Source: Mycoplasma sp. Bg2 (lineage in GTDB: Bacteria > Bacillota_I > Bacilli_A > Mycoplasmatales > Hepatoplasmataceae). Taken from it: a stretch of 64,000 nt of DNA. The position numbers and the translations under genes were made by a program. Where the stretch lies: assembly GCA_001641225.1 (NCBI GenBank), contig LSMY01000002.1, positions 135,843 through 199,842 on the forward strand. Reading direction: 5' to 3'. This document shows positions 50,623 through 62,101 of the stretch, piece after piece. A model generated the notes under the pieces. That model worked only from the letters and a program-made list of their open reading frames with translations. It ran no database searches and was not told the DNA's origin. Each line of letters starts with the position of its first letter. Position 1 is the stretch's first letter.

Positions 50623-51967
50623 TTTCCATCTCCAAAATTTTTGCAAATTGTAATAGTGTTAAATCATCAAATGGTTTTGCTGCAATCCCAATACTCGTTG
50701 GGTGATAATGGTCTTTATTTGTAGGAAGATTTAATGAAGGCGAACCGTTTGCATTAAATAAAACATAAAAATCATGAATAATTGATCCAAAATCTTCATT
50801 GATGTATTGATCAATTGTTGGTGAAAGAGTCTCTGTTGCAGGATGAATTAAAACATCAACTTGGTTAAAGACTTTTTTTAGTTCTTGAATAATTAGTGTT
50901 CTTCCCCGCATTGACTGAATATACATATGTCCTTGATTTGCAATTGCTTCTTGGCCAAAAAGAAATCTTCTTTTTACTTCATAATCAAATCCGGCTGTTC
51001 TTGCACTTCTGACTTTTTCATTAAAAGTTCCATCTTTTCCTAAAAAAGAACCATAAAGAAAGCCGGTAAAGGCTGCAGTAGCAGAAAAACCTTCAATTGA
51101 TGAAATTGTTCGATAAACTGGAATAATAATTTTTAAAGCATTTAAATTCATATCAAGTTCGACAAGTTCGTGCCCTTTGTCTTCTGCTTTTTTAAGCATT
51201 GCTAAATAATTAGCTTTAATTTGTTCATCATGAATTTCACCTTCTAGTTGTGGAATAAATCCAACTTTGAATTTACGATCAGTTTCTAGTTCTTCTGAAT
51301 AAGCAGTAGGTGGAATATCAATTGATGAAAAATCTTTTTCATCATAACCTTGAAGAACTTCTAAAATTAGTGCTGCTTCTTCGATTGTGTTAGTAAATCA
51401 AGAAACAGTATCTCAACTAGGGGCAAAATCATAAACTCCGTATCTTGAAACAAGACCCCATGTTGGTTTATAACCGATAAGTCCAAGTCAAGCAGCAGGT
51501 TTTCTTACTGAATCACCTGTATCTGTTCCAAGAGCAAAACCTAAACTATTTGTTGCCATCATATAAGCAGAACCAGAGGATGATCCTCCAGTAATTGTTC
51601 CTATTCTAAAGGGATTATCAACAGGAAAGTAATTTGAAGTTTTTCCGGTTCCTCCCATAGCAAATTCATCTAAATTTGTTTTTACAACAGGAATTGCTCC
51701 TTCTGCAATAAGTTTTTTAAAAATCGTACATGATTCAGGAGAAATATAGTCTTTTAATATTTTTGAAGCTGAGGTTGTTGGGTCATCTTCAACTGCCATA
51801 TTGTCTTTTACAGCAAAAGGAATTCCAGCTAATTTACCAGTTGGACTAACATCATATTTTTCTCAGTCAATTACTTTAATGATTGGATGATCTTTAAGAG
51901 TATCTTTATATAACTTACTTACATATTCTTTTAAATCAAGGTTTTTTCAATCTTTAGTATCTCACAT
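50612..51967 (-). CDS. gatA: Asp/Glu-tRNA amidotransferase subunit A
   Basis: 451 residues. Amidase-signature enzyme that releases ammonia from glutamine. Catalytic triad: Lys in PFAVKDNMAV, cis-Ser in TGGSSSGSAY, nucleophile Ser in GTDTGDSVRKPAA. The usual DTGGS reads DTGDS, which leaves the triad intact. It starts at ATG 51965-51967, sharing a base with the gatC stop (TAATG). Confidence 0.94.
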
Positions 51968-52260
51968 TATTTTTCCACCTTATCATTAAAAGAATCAAAG
52001 AAAAAATAATCTCCACAATGCTTTGGTGATCATTTTTTTAGATCTTTGGGATAATCTTCAGCAACATCTTCCCTTAATTTAGATGAATAAACTTCAAAAG
52101 GTCTTGAAGAAGGTTTTAGCCCCTCTAAATTCATGTTGTCAAGTTCGTCTAAAGCTTCAATATAATTTTTTAAATCTGGTAAAAATAACTTTATTTCTTC
52201 CGGGGTTAGTTCAAATTTTGCTGTTTTTATTAATATTTTTAAATGGTCTTCTAGTTTCAT
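51967..52260 (-). CDS. gatC: Asp/Glu-tRNA amidotransferase subunit C
   Basis: 97 residues from ATG 52258-52260. Small linker subunit of GatCAB. Pattern LEDHLKILIKTAKFELTPEE, ALDELDNMNLEGLKPSS, FEVYSSKLREDVAE is typical. One TGA Trp in the C-terminus. Confidence 0.92.
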
Positions 52261-52353
52261 AATTATATTAATTATACTAATTTTTACCCAAAAGTTTAAA
52301 CGAGACAAAAATAGCTAATTTAAAGCAAAAAAACTTTAATTATTGATTAAATT

Positions 52354-53175
52354 TTATATATTTTTTGTTGTTTTAGTTAACAAACTGTTTTGTTCATAAT
52401 AAATTTGAATTCAATTAGAAAAACCAATAATATATAAACCAATATAAATAATATTTGTGGCAACATAAATTCAAGCATTAAGTTCAATATAAATAATTAA
52501 AGTTGCAATCGTACAAAGAAAATATAATAAATAAGCACTTAAATATTTTCTTGTCATTAAAATTCAAGCGCCAATAAATGTTAATGTAGTAAAAGCATCA
52601 ATATACGGTTTTGGATCTGCAAAAGTTGTTTTGCCTAATCACATACTCATTAACATTCCAAAAATAAAAGTAAGTACTAGAAGAACAATTAAAGTAATAA
52701 ATAAATAAAAATGTTTTTGTTTTCTAATTGGTGCTAATGTATTTTTACTTTCTTTTCCCCAATTTTTACAAGCAACAATTACAATTCCAAGAATCAAAAA
52801 TTGTTGAATTGTATCATATCAAAGATGCAAAATAATTCCATTTAAAAAGTAAACAGAAATAAAAATAAAATAAAAAACAAAACATAATTTATTATTTCGA
52901 TGAATAAAAACATCACCAAGAATGCCCACAATTGAAGACAGTAAAGCAATTCCAAATCAAGAATAAATAATTCAAGCTCGTCCATTTTCTTGTCAATCGC
53001 TTAATGATTTATCATTAATTTCTGTTCCTCTAAAAAAGAAAGGAATAAAAGAAAAAATTGTAACAAGGGTAATAAAAGAAATAACAAAAGCAATTATATA
53101 TTTAGAATATAATAATTTTCTTGTATATTTATTCATCTCTTTTGATGATTCATAAACTATTGAAGTTTTTTCCAT
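52354..53175 (-). CDS. pnuC: PnuC-type nicotinamide riboside transporter
   Basis: 273 residues, about 7-8 membrane helices. Characteristic blocks WIIYSWFGIALLSSIVGILG, IDAFTTLTFIGAWILMTRKY, YLLYFLCTIATLIIYI, ATNIIYIGLYIIGFSNWIQI. PnuC-family proteins facilitate uptake of nicotinamide riboside (or thiamine/riboflavin analogues). Its presence with NadE suggests reliance on imported NAD precursors; TPP precursor uptake for ThiN is an alternative. It abuts lplA. Confidence 0.88.
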
Positions 53176-54159
53176 TTATTTTAACATTAATAATTCAATT
53201 AATTTTTTCTTTTTTAATTTATGAAAATAATCAGGAAAATTTGAAATACTATTTACAATTTTAGAAATATTTTCAGCTGTATATTCTTTTCCAATAAATA
53301 AATTAGTAACTTCATTTATATTTAATCTAAAGAAATATTCTCCAAATATTTCTAAATCAGTAATTAAATTATTATCATCAGTATTAAAATAAATTTCAAT
53401 GGTTCCAAAATCTGGAATATATTCAACAACTTGATATTGATAATCTTTTTTATTTTCAAGAATAAAATCAATTGCTTTTCTTTTTTCAGCTGCAATTTTT
53501 TCAATTTCATCCATTTGTTTTGGAGTAATTATTTGTTCATCTCCATCTGCAATAAAATTTACTAATCCTAATTTAAATTCATCCATGCTCATATCTTCGG
53601 GTAAAAAATCTTTTATGTTGGCAATTCTACTAGTAACAGATTTTATTCCTTTAGAGCCTAATTTATTGTAATTAGGTTGCAAAATATTATTAATATCACT
53701 TAAATCAAGATCAAAAATTAATGTTCCATGATGTAATAAGTTATTTCCGCTAATATATTGTGCTGCTCCTGAAATTTTTCTGTTGTATAACATTAAATCA
53801 TTTCTTCCACTAAATTTTGCACTTAAATCTAATGTTTTTAAATAATTAATAATAGGAACAGAAAACTTTTTGAAATCATATAATTCTTTAGCACCATCTT
53901 TGATAATAAAAGCAAAATTAAGATTTCCAAGGTCTTGATAAACAGCTCCTCCGCCGGACATTCGACGAACAATTTTAATATTTCTTTTTTTTAAATAATT
54001 AACATTAACTTCAGAAAAAGGATTTTGATTTTTTCCAACAATTACACTACTCTGATTTTGAAATACATAAAAAATGGTTTCATTCAAAACTTTTGTTAAA
54101 TATTCTTCCATTGCCAAATTAAAATTAGGATCAATAGTTTTTGAAATTAAATATTTCAT
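53176..54159 (-). CDS. lplA: Lipoate-protein ligase A
   Basis: 327 residues. Activates free lipoate with ATP and attaches it to the E2 lipoyl Lys. Motifs NLAMEEYL, SVIVGKNQNPFSEVN, KIVRRMSGGGAVYQDLGNLN, GRNDLMLYNRKISGAAQY and LHHGTLIFDLDL plus a C-terminal accessory domain. Placed at the end of the pyruvate dehydrogenase operon; its ATG shares a base with the E1 stop. Confidence 0.94.
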   Translation of the reverse strand: MKYLISKTIDPNFNLAMEEYLTKVLNETIFYVFQNQSSVIVGKNQNPFSEVNVNYLKKRNIKIVRRMSGGGAVYQDLGNLNFAFIIKDGAKELYDFKKFSVPIINYLKTLDLSAKFSGRNDLMLYNRKISGAAQYISGNNLLHHGTLIFDLDLSDINNILQPNYNKLGSKGIKSVTSRIANIKDFLPEDMSMDEFKLGLVNFIADGDEQIITPKQMDEIEKIAAEKRKAIDFILENKKDYQYQVVEYIPDFGTIEIYFNTDDNNLITDLEIFGEYFFRLNINEVTNLFIGKEYTAENISKIVNSISNFPDYFHKLKKKKLIELLMLK

Positions 54160-56636
54160 TAAACACCTTTTTTATTTCTTCTAATTAATTCAATATTAGT
54201 ATGAACTTTTACTGATGTAAAATCTTTTAATGGCATTATTTTTTCATTAATTGCTGAAAGTAGATCATCTACTTGAGGATAGATATATTTTTCATGATCT
54301 GCCCCTGGCATAATTCAATTTCTTGAAGCAACAACAACTGGTGGTGCATCAAAATAATCAAAAGCTAATTCAGTTGTATTTTGAGCAACATTTTTCATGA
54401 AATTAGTTCTTTCAAATCCTTCATTTACAAGGAGCATTCTTCCTGTTTTTTTAACTGACTCAACTAAAATTTCATAATTAAAAGGAACAGCTGAACGCAT
54501 ATCAATTAATTCTGCATTAATATTTCATCTTTCTTTTAAAACTTTTACAGTGTCAACTGCAGTATATAAGCTTGCCCCTAAAGTTACTATCGTAATATCT
54601 TCTCCTCTAGTTCGATAAACTCCTTCACCAAAAGGAATTTCATAATAACCAGTAGGAACCCCTTCTTTTACAAAGAGTTCACCTTTATCATAAAGTTTTT
54701 GTGACTCAATAAAGAAGGTTGGATCAGCTGAAGCAAGAGCAGTATTTAAAAGCCCTTTTGCATCATAAGGTGTAACTGGAGAAACTACATTAATTCCTGT
54801 AATTGAAGTAATTACAGAAGTATAATCTTGAGAATGTTGAACTCCATATTGTGATCCAATATTTGTTCTAACAACAACAGGAATTCGCAGTTCTCCTCCA
54901 CTCATTGCTCTTCATTTAGAGATTTGATTACTCATTTCATCTCCTGCTCTAAAAAGGAAATCAAAGTATTCTAGTTCAACAATTGCTTGTCCACCACACA
55001 TTGCATAGCCAACTGCTGAACCAACAATAGCCGCTTCAGCAATTGGAGAATTAAATAATCTTTGATAAGGAATAGATTCAGTAAGTCCATTATAAACTCC
55101 ATAAGCTCCTCCTCAATCTCTTAATTCTTCACCTCAACTAGCAAGGGTTGGTTCTTTATAATATCGATCAATAATTGCTTCAAAAAGAGCATCTCTAATT
55201 TGCAATGATCTCATTTTAGAAAGTTCTTTGCCATTTTTATCAAAAGCATATCTTGCTCTTTTGGCAATTCTTTGTACTCTAGGATTTTGCTCAAGAGGAA
55301 TTTTTACTTCTACTTCTTTATCGGAAGTAATTGCAAATTTTTCTCTTGAAAACATAATATCATCAAGAAGTCCAGGATTTCCATCTCAGTCTAGATCAGT
55401 AGTTAATTTTGGATCAATGGAAATTTTATAAATTTTTAAAAACTCAGCTTCAATATTTTGATCAAGATCTTTAATTTGATTTTTATCTAATACTTTTGCA
55501 CTAATTAATTCTTTGCTAAATAAAAGGAGTGGATCATAGGCTTTTCATAATTCAACTTCATCAGCAGTTCGATATGTTTCTAAATCACCAGAAGAATGGC
55601 CATTATAACGGTAAGTAATAATTTCGTTTATCACTGGTCCATCTCCTTTTAAAATCACTGGTTTTTTTCTTCTAATAAGATCAATTACAGCAAGAGGATC
55701 TTGTCCATCCACAACCTCAGCATGCATGTTATCAGGATTTATCCCAGCACCTATTCTTGCTGGACCTTTATTTCCCATGGTTTCACCAATTGTTTGGCCA
55801 CCCATTCCATAAAAGTTATTCATCACATTTACCATAAGTGGTGGTCTTTTTTGATAATCGCCTTCTCAAAGTTCTTTAAATTGGTCCATAGAAGAATAAT
55901 TAAGTCCTTCTCAAAATGGTCCAGTAGAAACTCCACCATCACCAATATTTCCAATGACAATTCCTGGTTTTTTATTAATTAATTTAAACATTGCAGCCCC
56001 AAGAGCAAGAGACATTCCCGCTCCAACAATTGCATTATTTGGATAAATTCCTAGTGGGGTAAAGAAAAGATGCATTGAACCAGCAAGGCCATGATTAAAC
56101 CCTTCTGCTTTTCCTCAAATTTCAGCAGTAAATCCATACATGAAAAAAGCAATTGCTTTTTCCTTTACTGTTTTAAATTTACCTAAAGTTTCAATATTTT
56201 TTAAAATAATTCCATCACGAGCTTTAACCATCATTGCTTCAAGTTCTTGATCAGTCATTTTATACATAGCAGAAAATCCTTTGGAAATTACTTCTGCATG
56301 ATTTCTATGAGTTCCAAAGAAAAAGTCATTTTTATCAGTAAGAAAATTAAGACCAACTGCAGCTGCTTCTTGGCCAGTAGCCATATGGGCTGGTCCATGA
56401 TATTCATAAGGGATTCCAGCTCATTTGCCTTTTGTTTTAATTGAATCTAGAAATGTTTCATAGGTTCTAATTCATTTCATTTGAGTATAAATTTCAATTG
56501 CGTCTGCTTTTGAAATTGTTTTATTTTCAAGTTCTTCTTTTAATGTTTTTTGATATTTAAATTTAGGAATATCTTTAAATTTAATATCTTTTCCAACAAG
56601 AACTTCTTTTGGTATTACTTCCATTGATTTTGGCAT
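54159..56636 (-). CDS. Fused E1 alpha-beta subunit of a 2-oxoacid (pyruvate) dehydrogenase
   Basis: 825 residues in one uninterrupted frame. Residues 1-~400 are E1 alpha: AHMATGQEAAAVGLNFL, GTHRNHAEVISKG, GSMHLFF, TPP motif IGDGGVSTGPFWEGLN, TYRYNGHSSGDLETYR. Residues ~445-825 are E1 beta: SLQIRDALFEAI, SPIAEAAIVGSAVGYAMCGG, VRTNIGSQYGVQHSQDYTS, FIESQKLYDKGE, DITIVTLGASLYTA, LIDMRSAVPFNYE. E1 decarboxylates the oxoacid on TPP. Known mollicute PDHs usually have separate PdhA and PdhB, so the fusion is notable. Given Pta and AckA in the operon, pyruvate is the likely substrate; branched-chain or acetoin-type dehydrogenases use similar E1. Confidence 0.92.
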
Positions 56637-56654
56637 TTTTTATTTCCTTCCCTT

Positions 56655-58034
56655 TTAACTAAAGACACAGTCTTTGATTATTTCTGCAACCGTTGGGTGT
56701 GCAAAAACAACTTCTTTTAATTGATCTTTACTAAATCTTTTTCCGACAAGAATTGATCCGGCAACAATAATTTCAGAAGCATAACTTCCAAAAATTGACA
56801 TCCCAATAATTTCTTCACTGTCTTTTTTAATAATCACTTTAATTAGCCCATCAAATTTTGCTTCTTCAATGACAAATCTTCCAGAATAAAGCATAGACAT
56901 TTTTTTAATTTCCACATTGATATTTTGTTCTTTAGCTTTGTCTTCTGTAATTCCAATTTCAGCAACTTCAGGTGTTCCATAAATCACCACAGGAATTTTA
57001 TCATAATTAATTTCAGTATTTTTCCCATTTAAATTATCTAAAACAACATCTGCTTCTCTAAAAGCAGTATGAGCAAGCATTAATTTACCATTTACATCGC
57101 CAATTGCATAAACCCCAGGAACATTTGTTTTTAAATGTTCATCTGTAACAATTGCCCCTCTTTCAACAAATAAGTTAATGTTTTCAAGTCCTAAATTTGC
57201 AATATATGGTTTTCTTCCTGCAGCTACTAAAACTTTTGTAAAAGAAATTTTATTTTCCTTTTTGTCTTGATCAATAATTACACAATAATCATGATTTATT
57301 GCTTTTACTGATGAATTTAGTAAAAAAGTAATTCCTTTATTTTCTAAAGCTTTTTTCAAAGAGGCTGAAATTTCAGTATCCGTTGCACCTGCAATTTTTT
57401 TACCAAGTTCAACAATAGTAACTTTTGAACCAACACCAGCAAAGTATGAACCAAGTTCAAGTCCAATAACACCAGCACCAATAACAACAAGTTCTTTAGG
57501 AATTTCTTCTAAAGAAAGTGCTTCTGTTGAGGTAACAGCAGTACCAGCTTCATATGCTTCTCTTACACCTTCGATCGGTGGAACAAAAACATTAGATCCG
57601 GTAGCAATGATAAGATGTTTCCCAATTAAGATTTCTTTATTAACTTGGACTCTAAATTCTCCTTGCTGATTTGTTTTTAAAATTGTTCCATACCCTTCAT
57701 AAATATGGGCACCAGATTTTTTTACTCCTGCTTTTGCACCTGCAGAAAGAAAGGCAACTTTTTCATTTTTAAAAGCAACTACTTGCTTTTGATCAATTGT
57801 AACTTTATCTTTAGTTACAATTCCCATATGAGCAGATTCATTTGCTTCTGTAACCACTTGTTCTACATGCAAAAAGGCTTTGGAAGGAATACACCCAACA
57901 TTAACACAGGTTCCTCCAAATTTATCTTTTTCAATGATAGCAACATTTTTGCCTTGCTTTGCTGCTTGTTCTGCAAGGTGGTAACCACCTGGTCCACCAC
58001 CAATAATAATTAAATCAAACACTTTTTCCTCCAT
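56655..58034 (-). CDS. lpdA: Dihydrolipoamide dehydrogenase (E3)
   Basis: 459 residues. FAD enzyme reoxidising the lipoyl arm and making NADH. FAD site IIIGGGPGGYHLAEQA, redox disulfide GGTCVNVGCIPSK (Cys43, Cys48), NAD site VIGAGVIGLELGSYF, VYAIGDVNGKLMLAHTAF, and the His-Glu pair FAHPTVAEI. No N-terminal lipoyl domain, unlike some mollicute E3s. It lies between E2 and fused E1 and abuts E2. Confidence 0.96.
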   Translation of the reverse strand: MEEKVFDLIIIGGGPGGYHLAEQAAKQGKNVAIIEKDKFGGTCVNVGCIPSKAFLHVEQVVTEANESAHMGIVTKDKVTIDQKQVVAFKNEKVAFLSAGAKAGVKKSGAHIYEGYGTILKTNQQGEFRVQVNKEILIGKHLIIATGSNVFVPPIEGVREAYEAGTAVTSTEALSLEEIPKELVVIGAGVIGLELGSYFAGVGSKVTIVELGKKIAGATDTEISASLKKALENKGITFLLNSSVKAINHDYCVIIDQDKKENKISFTKVLVAAGRKPYIANLGLENINLFVERGAIVTDEHLKTNVPGVYAIGDVNGKLMLAHTAFREADVVLDNLNGKNTEINYDKIPVVIYGTPEVAEIGITEDKAKEQNINVEIKKMSMLYSGRFVIEEAKFDGLIKVIIKKDSEEIIGMSIFGSYASEIIVAGSILVGKRFSKDQLKEVVFAHPTVAEIIKDCVFS

Positions 58035-59291
58035 TTAAATTAATAATCCTTCAATATTTTCTAAAACTTTAACTAGTTCGTGTAGAAATTCTGCTCCTCT
58101 TGCTCCATCATATGGACGATGGTCCATTGTTAAAGAAAGCATTATTTCCTTATATTCTTCAATTTCTTTGTTTTCATTTAGTCTTAATCTTTTTTGCGGT
58201 GAACCAATTCCAAGCAATGCTGATTGTGGTGCATTTAAAATTGGTGTAAAAAATGAAACTCCTGAAAGTCCTAAATTAGAAATAGTAAAGGTTCCACCAG
58301 CTTGATCTTTTCCTGTTAATTTTCCTACTTTTGCTTTTCTAATTAATTCTTGGGATTGTAAACTAATTTCTCCAAGAGTTAATTTAGATGCATTTCTAAT
58401 TACAGGAACTAAAAGTCCAGATGGAACATCGACAGCAATAGAAATATGAGCAACATTATAAGCATAATAACAATCATCACCAATAATGGAATTAATTTGT
58501 GGAAATCTTGGCAAGACTCTTGACAAGGCAAAAACAAAAAGATCATTAATTGATGAATTAACAAGTCCAAGTTTTTTATAATTTTCTTTAATATATTTTC
58601 TTAATTTTAAAATTTCGGTTGCATCAAAAGTAGCTCCCATAGTTAGTTGTGCACTACCAGCAAGAGAACTTGCCATAATATTGGCAATTGCTTTTCTCAT
58701 TCCAGTGTAAGCAATTTTTTCAAATTCACCACTATTTGAAAGCGGTAAATTAGCTGGAGCAATAGGACTAAGCACTGATTTTTGATCAGCATGATAAAAA
58801 TTTAAAACGTCTGCTTCAACAAGTCTTCCACCAATTCCTGTTGCAGTAGGAATTTTAGAAATATCTACTCCAAATTCATCGGCAACTTTTTTAGCTCGTG
58901 GGGAAACTTTTTCTGCATTAAACCTTGCTTCGTTTAAAGAAGCATTACCTTCATCATGATCTTGAATAGGAGTAGCAATTTCATTGTCTTTATTTACAAT
59001 ATCTTGATCTCTTTTTTCTTGTTTTAATTTTTCTCATTTTGAAATATCATCTTTTTTATTTCCAATAATAATAATTGGAGCTAAAACAGGAATTTCTTCC
59101 CCTGGTTCCATTAAAAGCAATAAGACTTCGCCCGATTCTTCTGCTTTATATTCAGAAGTAGATTTATCAGTTTCATAATCAAATAAGATATCACCCTTGG
59201 AAATTTGATCTCCAACTTTGATATTTATTTCTCCAATAATTACTGATTCTACAGTATTACCCATTTTGGGCATTATTATTTCTTTTGCCAT
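58035..59291 (-). CDS. pdhC: Dihydrolipoamide acyltransferase (E2)
   Basis: 418 residues. N-terminal lipoyl domain with Lys43 in FDYETDKSTSEY. A peripheral-subunit-binding domain is near residues 120-155 (VSPRAKKVADEFGVDISKIP). The C-terminal catalytic domain has GMRKAIANIMASS, FTISNLGLSG and the active-site block LSLTMDHRPYDGARGAEFL. It forms the complex core and makes acetyl-CoA. Ten bases after pta. Confidence 0.95.
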
Positions 59292-59301
59292 CTTTCCCTT
59301 T

Positions 59302-60246
59302 CTAATTCTTCTGACTTTCCAACCATTGCAAAGCTGTAATAATTACTAAATCTACAATTTCGTTAACACTACATCCTCTACTTAAATCATTGACTGGTAA
59401 TGTTATATTTTGTAATAATGGACCAACAGCTTTAAAATTACCAAGTGTTGTGGCAATTTTATAACCAATATTTCCTGAATTTAAATCTGGAAAAATAAAT
59501 ACATTTGGTAATTTTGAAAGTTTTTGATCTTTTACTTTAAGTTTAAAAATTTCTTCGCTATAAGCTGCATCTCATTGAATTTCACCAATAACTTCAATGC
59601 CTTTTGCTTTAACAATTGCAGTTGCTTCTTCAATTTTTAAAACATCAGGTTGTTTGCCTCCAGATCCTAAGGTTGAAAATGAAAGCATTGCTACAACTGG
59701 TTTAATTTTAAAAATACTTTCTACAGAATTTGCAGTTTGTACTGCAATTGCAGCCAATTCAACTGCGCTTGGATTTGGATTAACGGAAATATCAGCCATA
59801 AACATATCTTTATGTTTGTCTTTACAAAGTAACATAAATGAAGATATTGGCTCATTTTTTTTAGTTTGTTTAATAATTTGAAATGCTGGTCTTAAAATAT
59901 CAGCAGTTGGATAATTTGCTCCCGCAACAATTCCTTCCGCATAACCAGCTTTTAATAATAATGTTGCAAAATAATTAGGTTTATTAAAATTATCTTGTAA
60001 GATTTTTTCATCTTCTTTACCAACTCTTAATTCCTGGTAAAGAGTAAATAGTTGGTCTAACTTAATTTTATCAAAACCACTAATAAATTCTTTATTCACT
60101 TGCTTGTAGTTAATATTTGGAACTATTTTTTGAATTTTTTTTGCAGCTTGAAAAAATCTTTCGTCATAATCAATTGATAAAATAGTAATTTCTTTTCCAT
60201 AATCAATAATTTTGCTTTTTAATAATTCAAAATTAACTTTATCCAT
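59302..60246 (-). CDS. pta: Phosphate acetyltransferase
   Basis: 314 residues, the short form. Converts acetyl-CoA to acetyl phosphate. Motifs KAGYAEGIVAGANYPTADIL, ISVNPNPSAVELAAIAVQTA, MLSFSTLGSGGKQPDVLKIE, LPNVFIFPDLNSGNIGYKIA, GPLLQNITLPVNDLSRGC. It starts inside the ackA end (8-base overlap). Confidence 0.95.
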
Positions 60247-61447
60247 TATTTTTCTCCTTGAATAATTTTTTCCCAATTTTAGCCATGTACAATTCTTCAT
60301 TTGTTGGCACAATATAGACGGCAATTTCTGAATCAGCTGTTGAAATTTTGTTAACTTCATCTTTATTAGAAAATTCTGCAATTAATTTAATTGATTTTAA
60401 ATTAAAGTGACTAATGATTTCTCGAACAGTTGCAAAATCATTTTGCCCAATTCCCCCAGTAAAGATAATTGCTTCTACAGTTGGTAATTCGTTAAGATAC
60501 ATTGCCAAATAATCAGTAATGCGATTTGCAAAAAGTTCTTTAGCTAAAATGGCTCGATGATTTCCTGCAATTGCAGCTTTACTAACATCACGCATATCAG
60601 ATGATGGACCAAAAATTCCCTTAAGCCCTGATTTTTTATTAAAGATTTCATCTACTTCTTTAGGATCCATCTTCAATTGATTAATTAAATGAAATGCAAT
60701 TGCTGGATCAATATCTCCAGTTCTTGTCCCCATAACTAATCCGGCAAGAGGAGTAAATCCCATTGAAGTATTAAGTGATTTAGAATCTTTGATTAAACAA
60801 GCGCTAGCTCCATTTCCCAAATGAAGATTAATGATATTCACTTGCTCTTTATGAAGATATTTTTCCATTTGTCCAGTAATAAAACCATGACTTGATCCAT
60901 GTGCTCCATATCTTCTTAATTGATATTTTTCATATAGTTCATAAGGAATTGCATACATATAATTATGTTCAGGAATTGTTGCATGAAAAGTAGTATCAAA
61001 TACAACAGCTTGAGTAATATGCGGATAAGTTTGATAAAAGATTTTTAAAGTTGCACTATTATAAGGGTTATGTAAGGGAGCAAAAGGATCTAATGAAATT
61101 AATTTTTCTAATTTCTCATCAGAATCAATAATGATATCTTTTGTAAAAACATTTGCTCCATTAACAACACGATGAACCATTAAATAAACATCAGCAAAGT
61201 TAACAATTTCTTCTTCTGTTAAAAACTTAACAATATAATCAACCAAATGTTTAAAAATAAGTTGATGTTCTTTTTTGATAACCTTTCCATTTGTCCCTTT
61301 ATATAAAATATTTGTTCCTGGAAGGCCAATGCGGTCAATAAGGGCTTGTCCGATTGGGGAAAAGTCATCTTGAAATATTTGAAATTTACAAGATGAACTT
61401 CCGACATTTAAAATTATTATTTTTTTATTTTTTTGATTATTTTTCAT
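60239..61447 (-). CDS. ackA: Acetate kinase
   Basis: 402 residues. Makes ATP and acetate from acetyl phosphate. IIILNVGSSSCKFQIF, VVFDTTFHATIPEHNYMYAI, RRYGAHGSSHGFI, IINLHLGNGASACLI, MGFTPLAGLVMGTRTGDIDP and FTGGIGQND are the ASKHA kinase signatures. First gene of the acetate/PDH operon; divergent from thiN across 31 bases. Confidence 0.96.
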   Translation of the reverse strand: MKNNQKNKKIIILNVGSSSCKFQIFQDDFSPIGQALIDRIGLPGTNILYKGTNGKVIKKEHQLIFKHLVDYIVKFLTEEEIVNFADVYLMVHRVVNGANVFTKDIIIDSDEKLEKLISLDPFAPLHNPYNSATLKIFYQTYPHITQAVVFDTTFHATIPEHNYMYAIPYELYEKYQLRRYGAHGSSHGFITGQMEKYLHKEQVNIINLHLGNGASACLIKDSKSLNTSMGFTPLAGLVMGTRTGDIDPAIAFHLINQLKMDPKEVDEIFNKKSGLKGIFGPSSDMRDVSKAAIAGNHRAILAKELFANRITDYLAMYLNELPTVEAIIFTGGIGQNDFATVREIISHFNLKSIKLIAEFSNKDEVNKISTADSEIAVYIVPTNEELYMAKIGKKLFKEKNNG

Positions 61448-61478
61448 ATTTTTTTCTTAAAGTTAATATAATTTATTT

Positions 61479-62096
61479 ATGAAACGTTGTTTAATTACTA
61501 CTAAAAAACTAGATACAGATGAAATTAATTTTGACCAATATGATTTATTTATTGGAGTAGAATATGGAGCCCTTTATTTGCAAACATTAAATTTAAACAA
61601 TGTTTATTATGTAAGCGATTTTGATTCACTTGGCGATAAAGAACTTGCAAAATTTAAAGAACTTCCAAATTCTAAAATTCTTCCTATCATCCGCAATTTT
61701 GTTGATACAGAAGAAGCAATTTTTGTTGCAATTGACTTGGGTTACAAAGGAACTGCAATTGATCTTTTTGTAAATGAAGATTTAGGAAGAAAAGATCATT
61801 TATTAAATGTAATGCTTCTTGCTAGAAAACATAATATTAGCATTTTTGGAAATAAATTTGAAATTCATGCTATCTTGCCAGATGTAAAAACTACTATTTT
61901 AAAAAATAATTTTAAATATCTTTCTATTTTTGTTTTTGAAAAAACAGAAATCACTACTACTGGTCTTAAATGAGATTTAGGAAAAAGAACTTTTACAATG
62001 AATAGTGGAACTAACCTAATCTCTAATGAATTTATTCAAAAAGCTGCAACTTTTTACGCTGATAAAAAAATCTTAGTAATTTTAGCAAATGATTAA
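61479..62096 (+). CDS. thiN: Thiamine pyrophosphokinase
   Basis: 205 residues, ATG 61479. Transfers pyrophosphate from ATP to thiamine. Substrate motif YYVSDFDSLGDKEL, then RNFVDTEEAIFVAIDLGYKG and NEDLGRKDHLLNVMLLARKH (usually GGRxDH in the family), ending KWDLGKRTFTMNSGTNLIS. The TPP it makes is the cofactor of the adjacent E1. Convergent with nox, 5 bases apart. Confidence 0.9.
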
Positions 62097-62101
62097 TAAA
62101 C

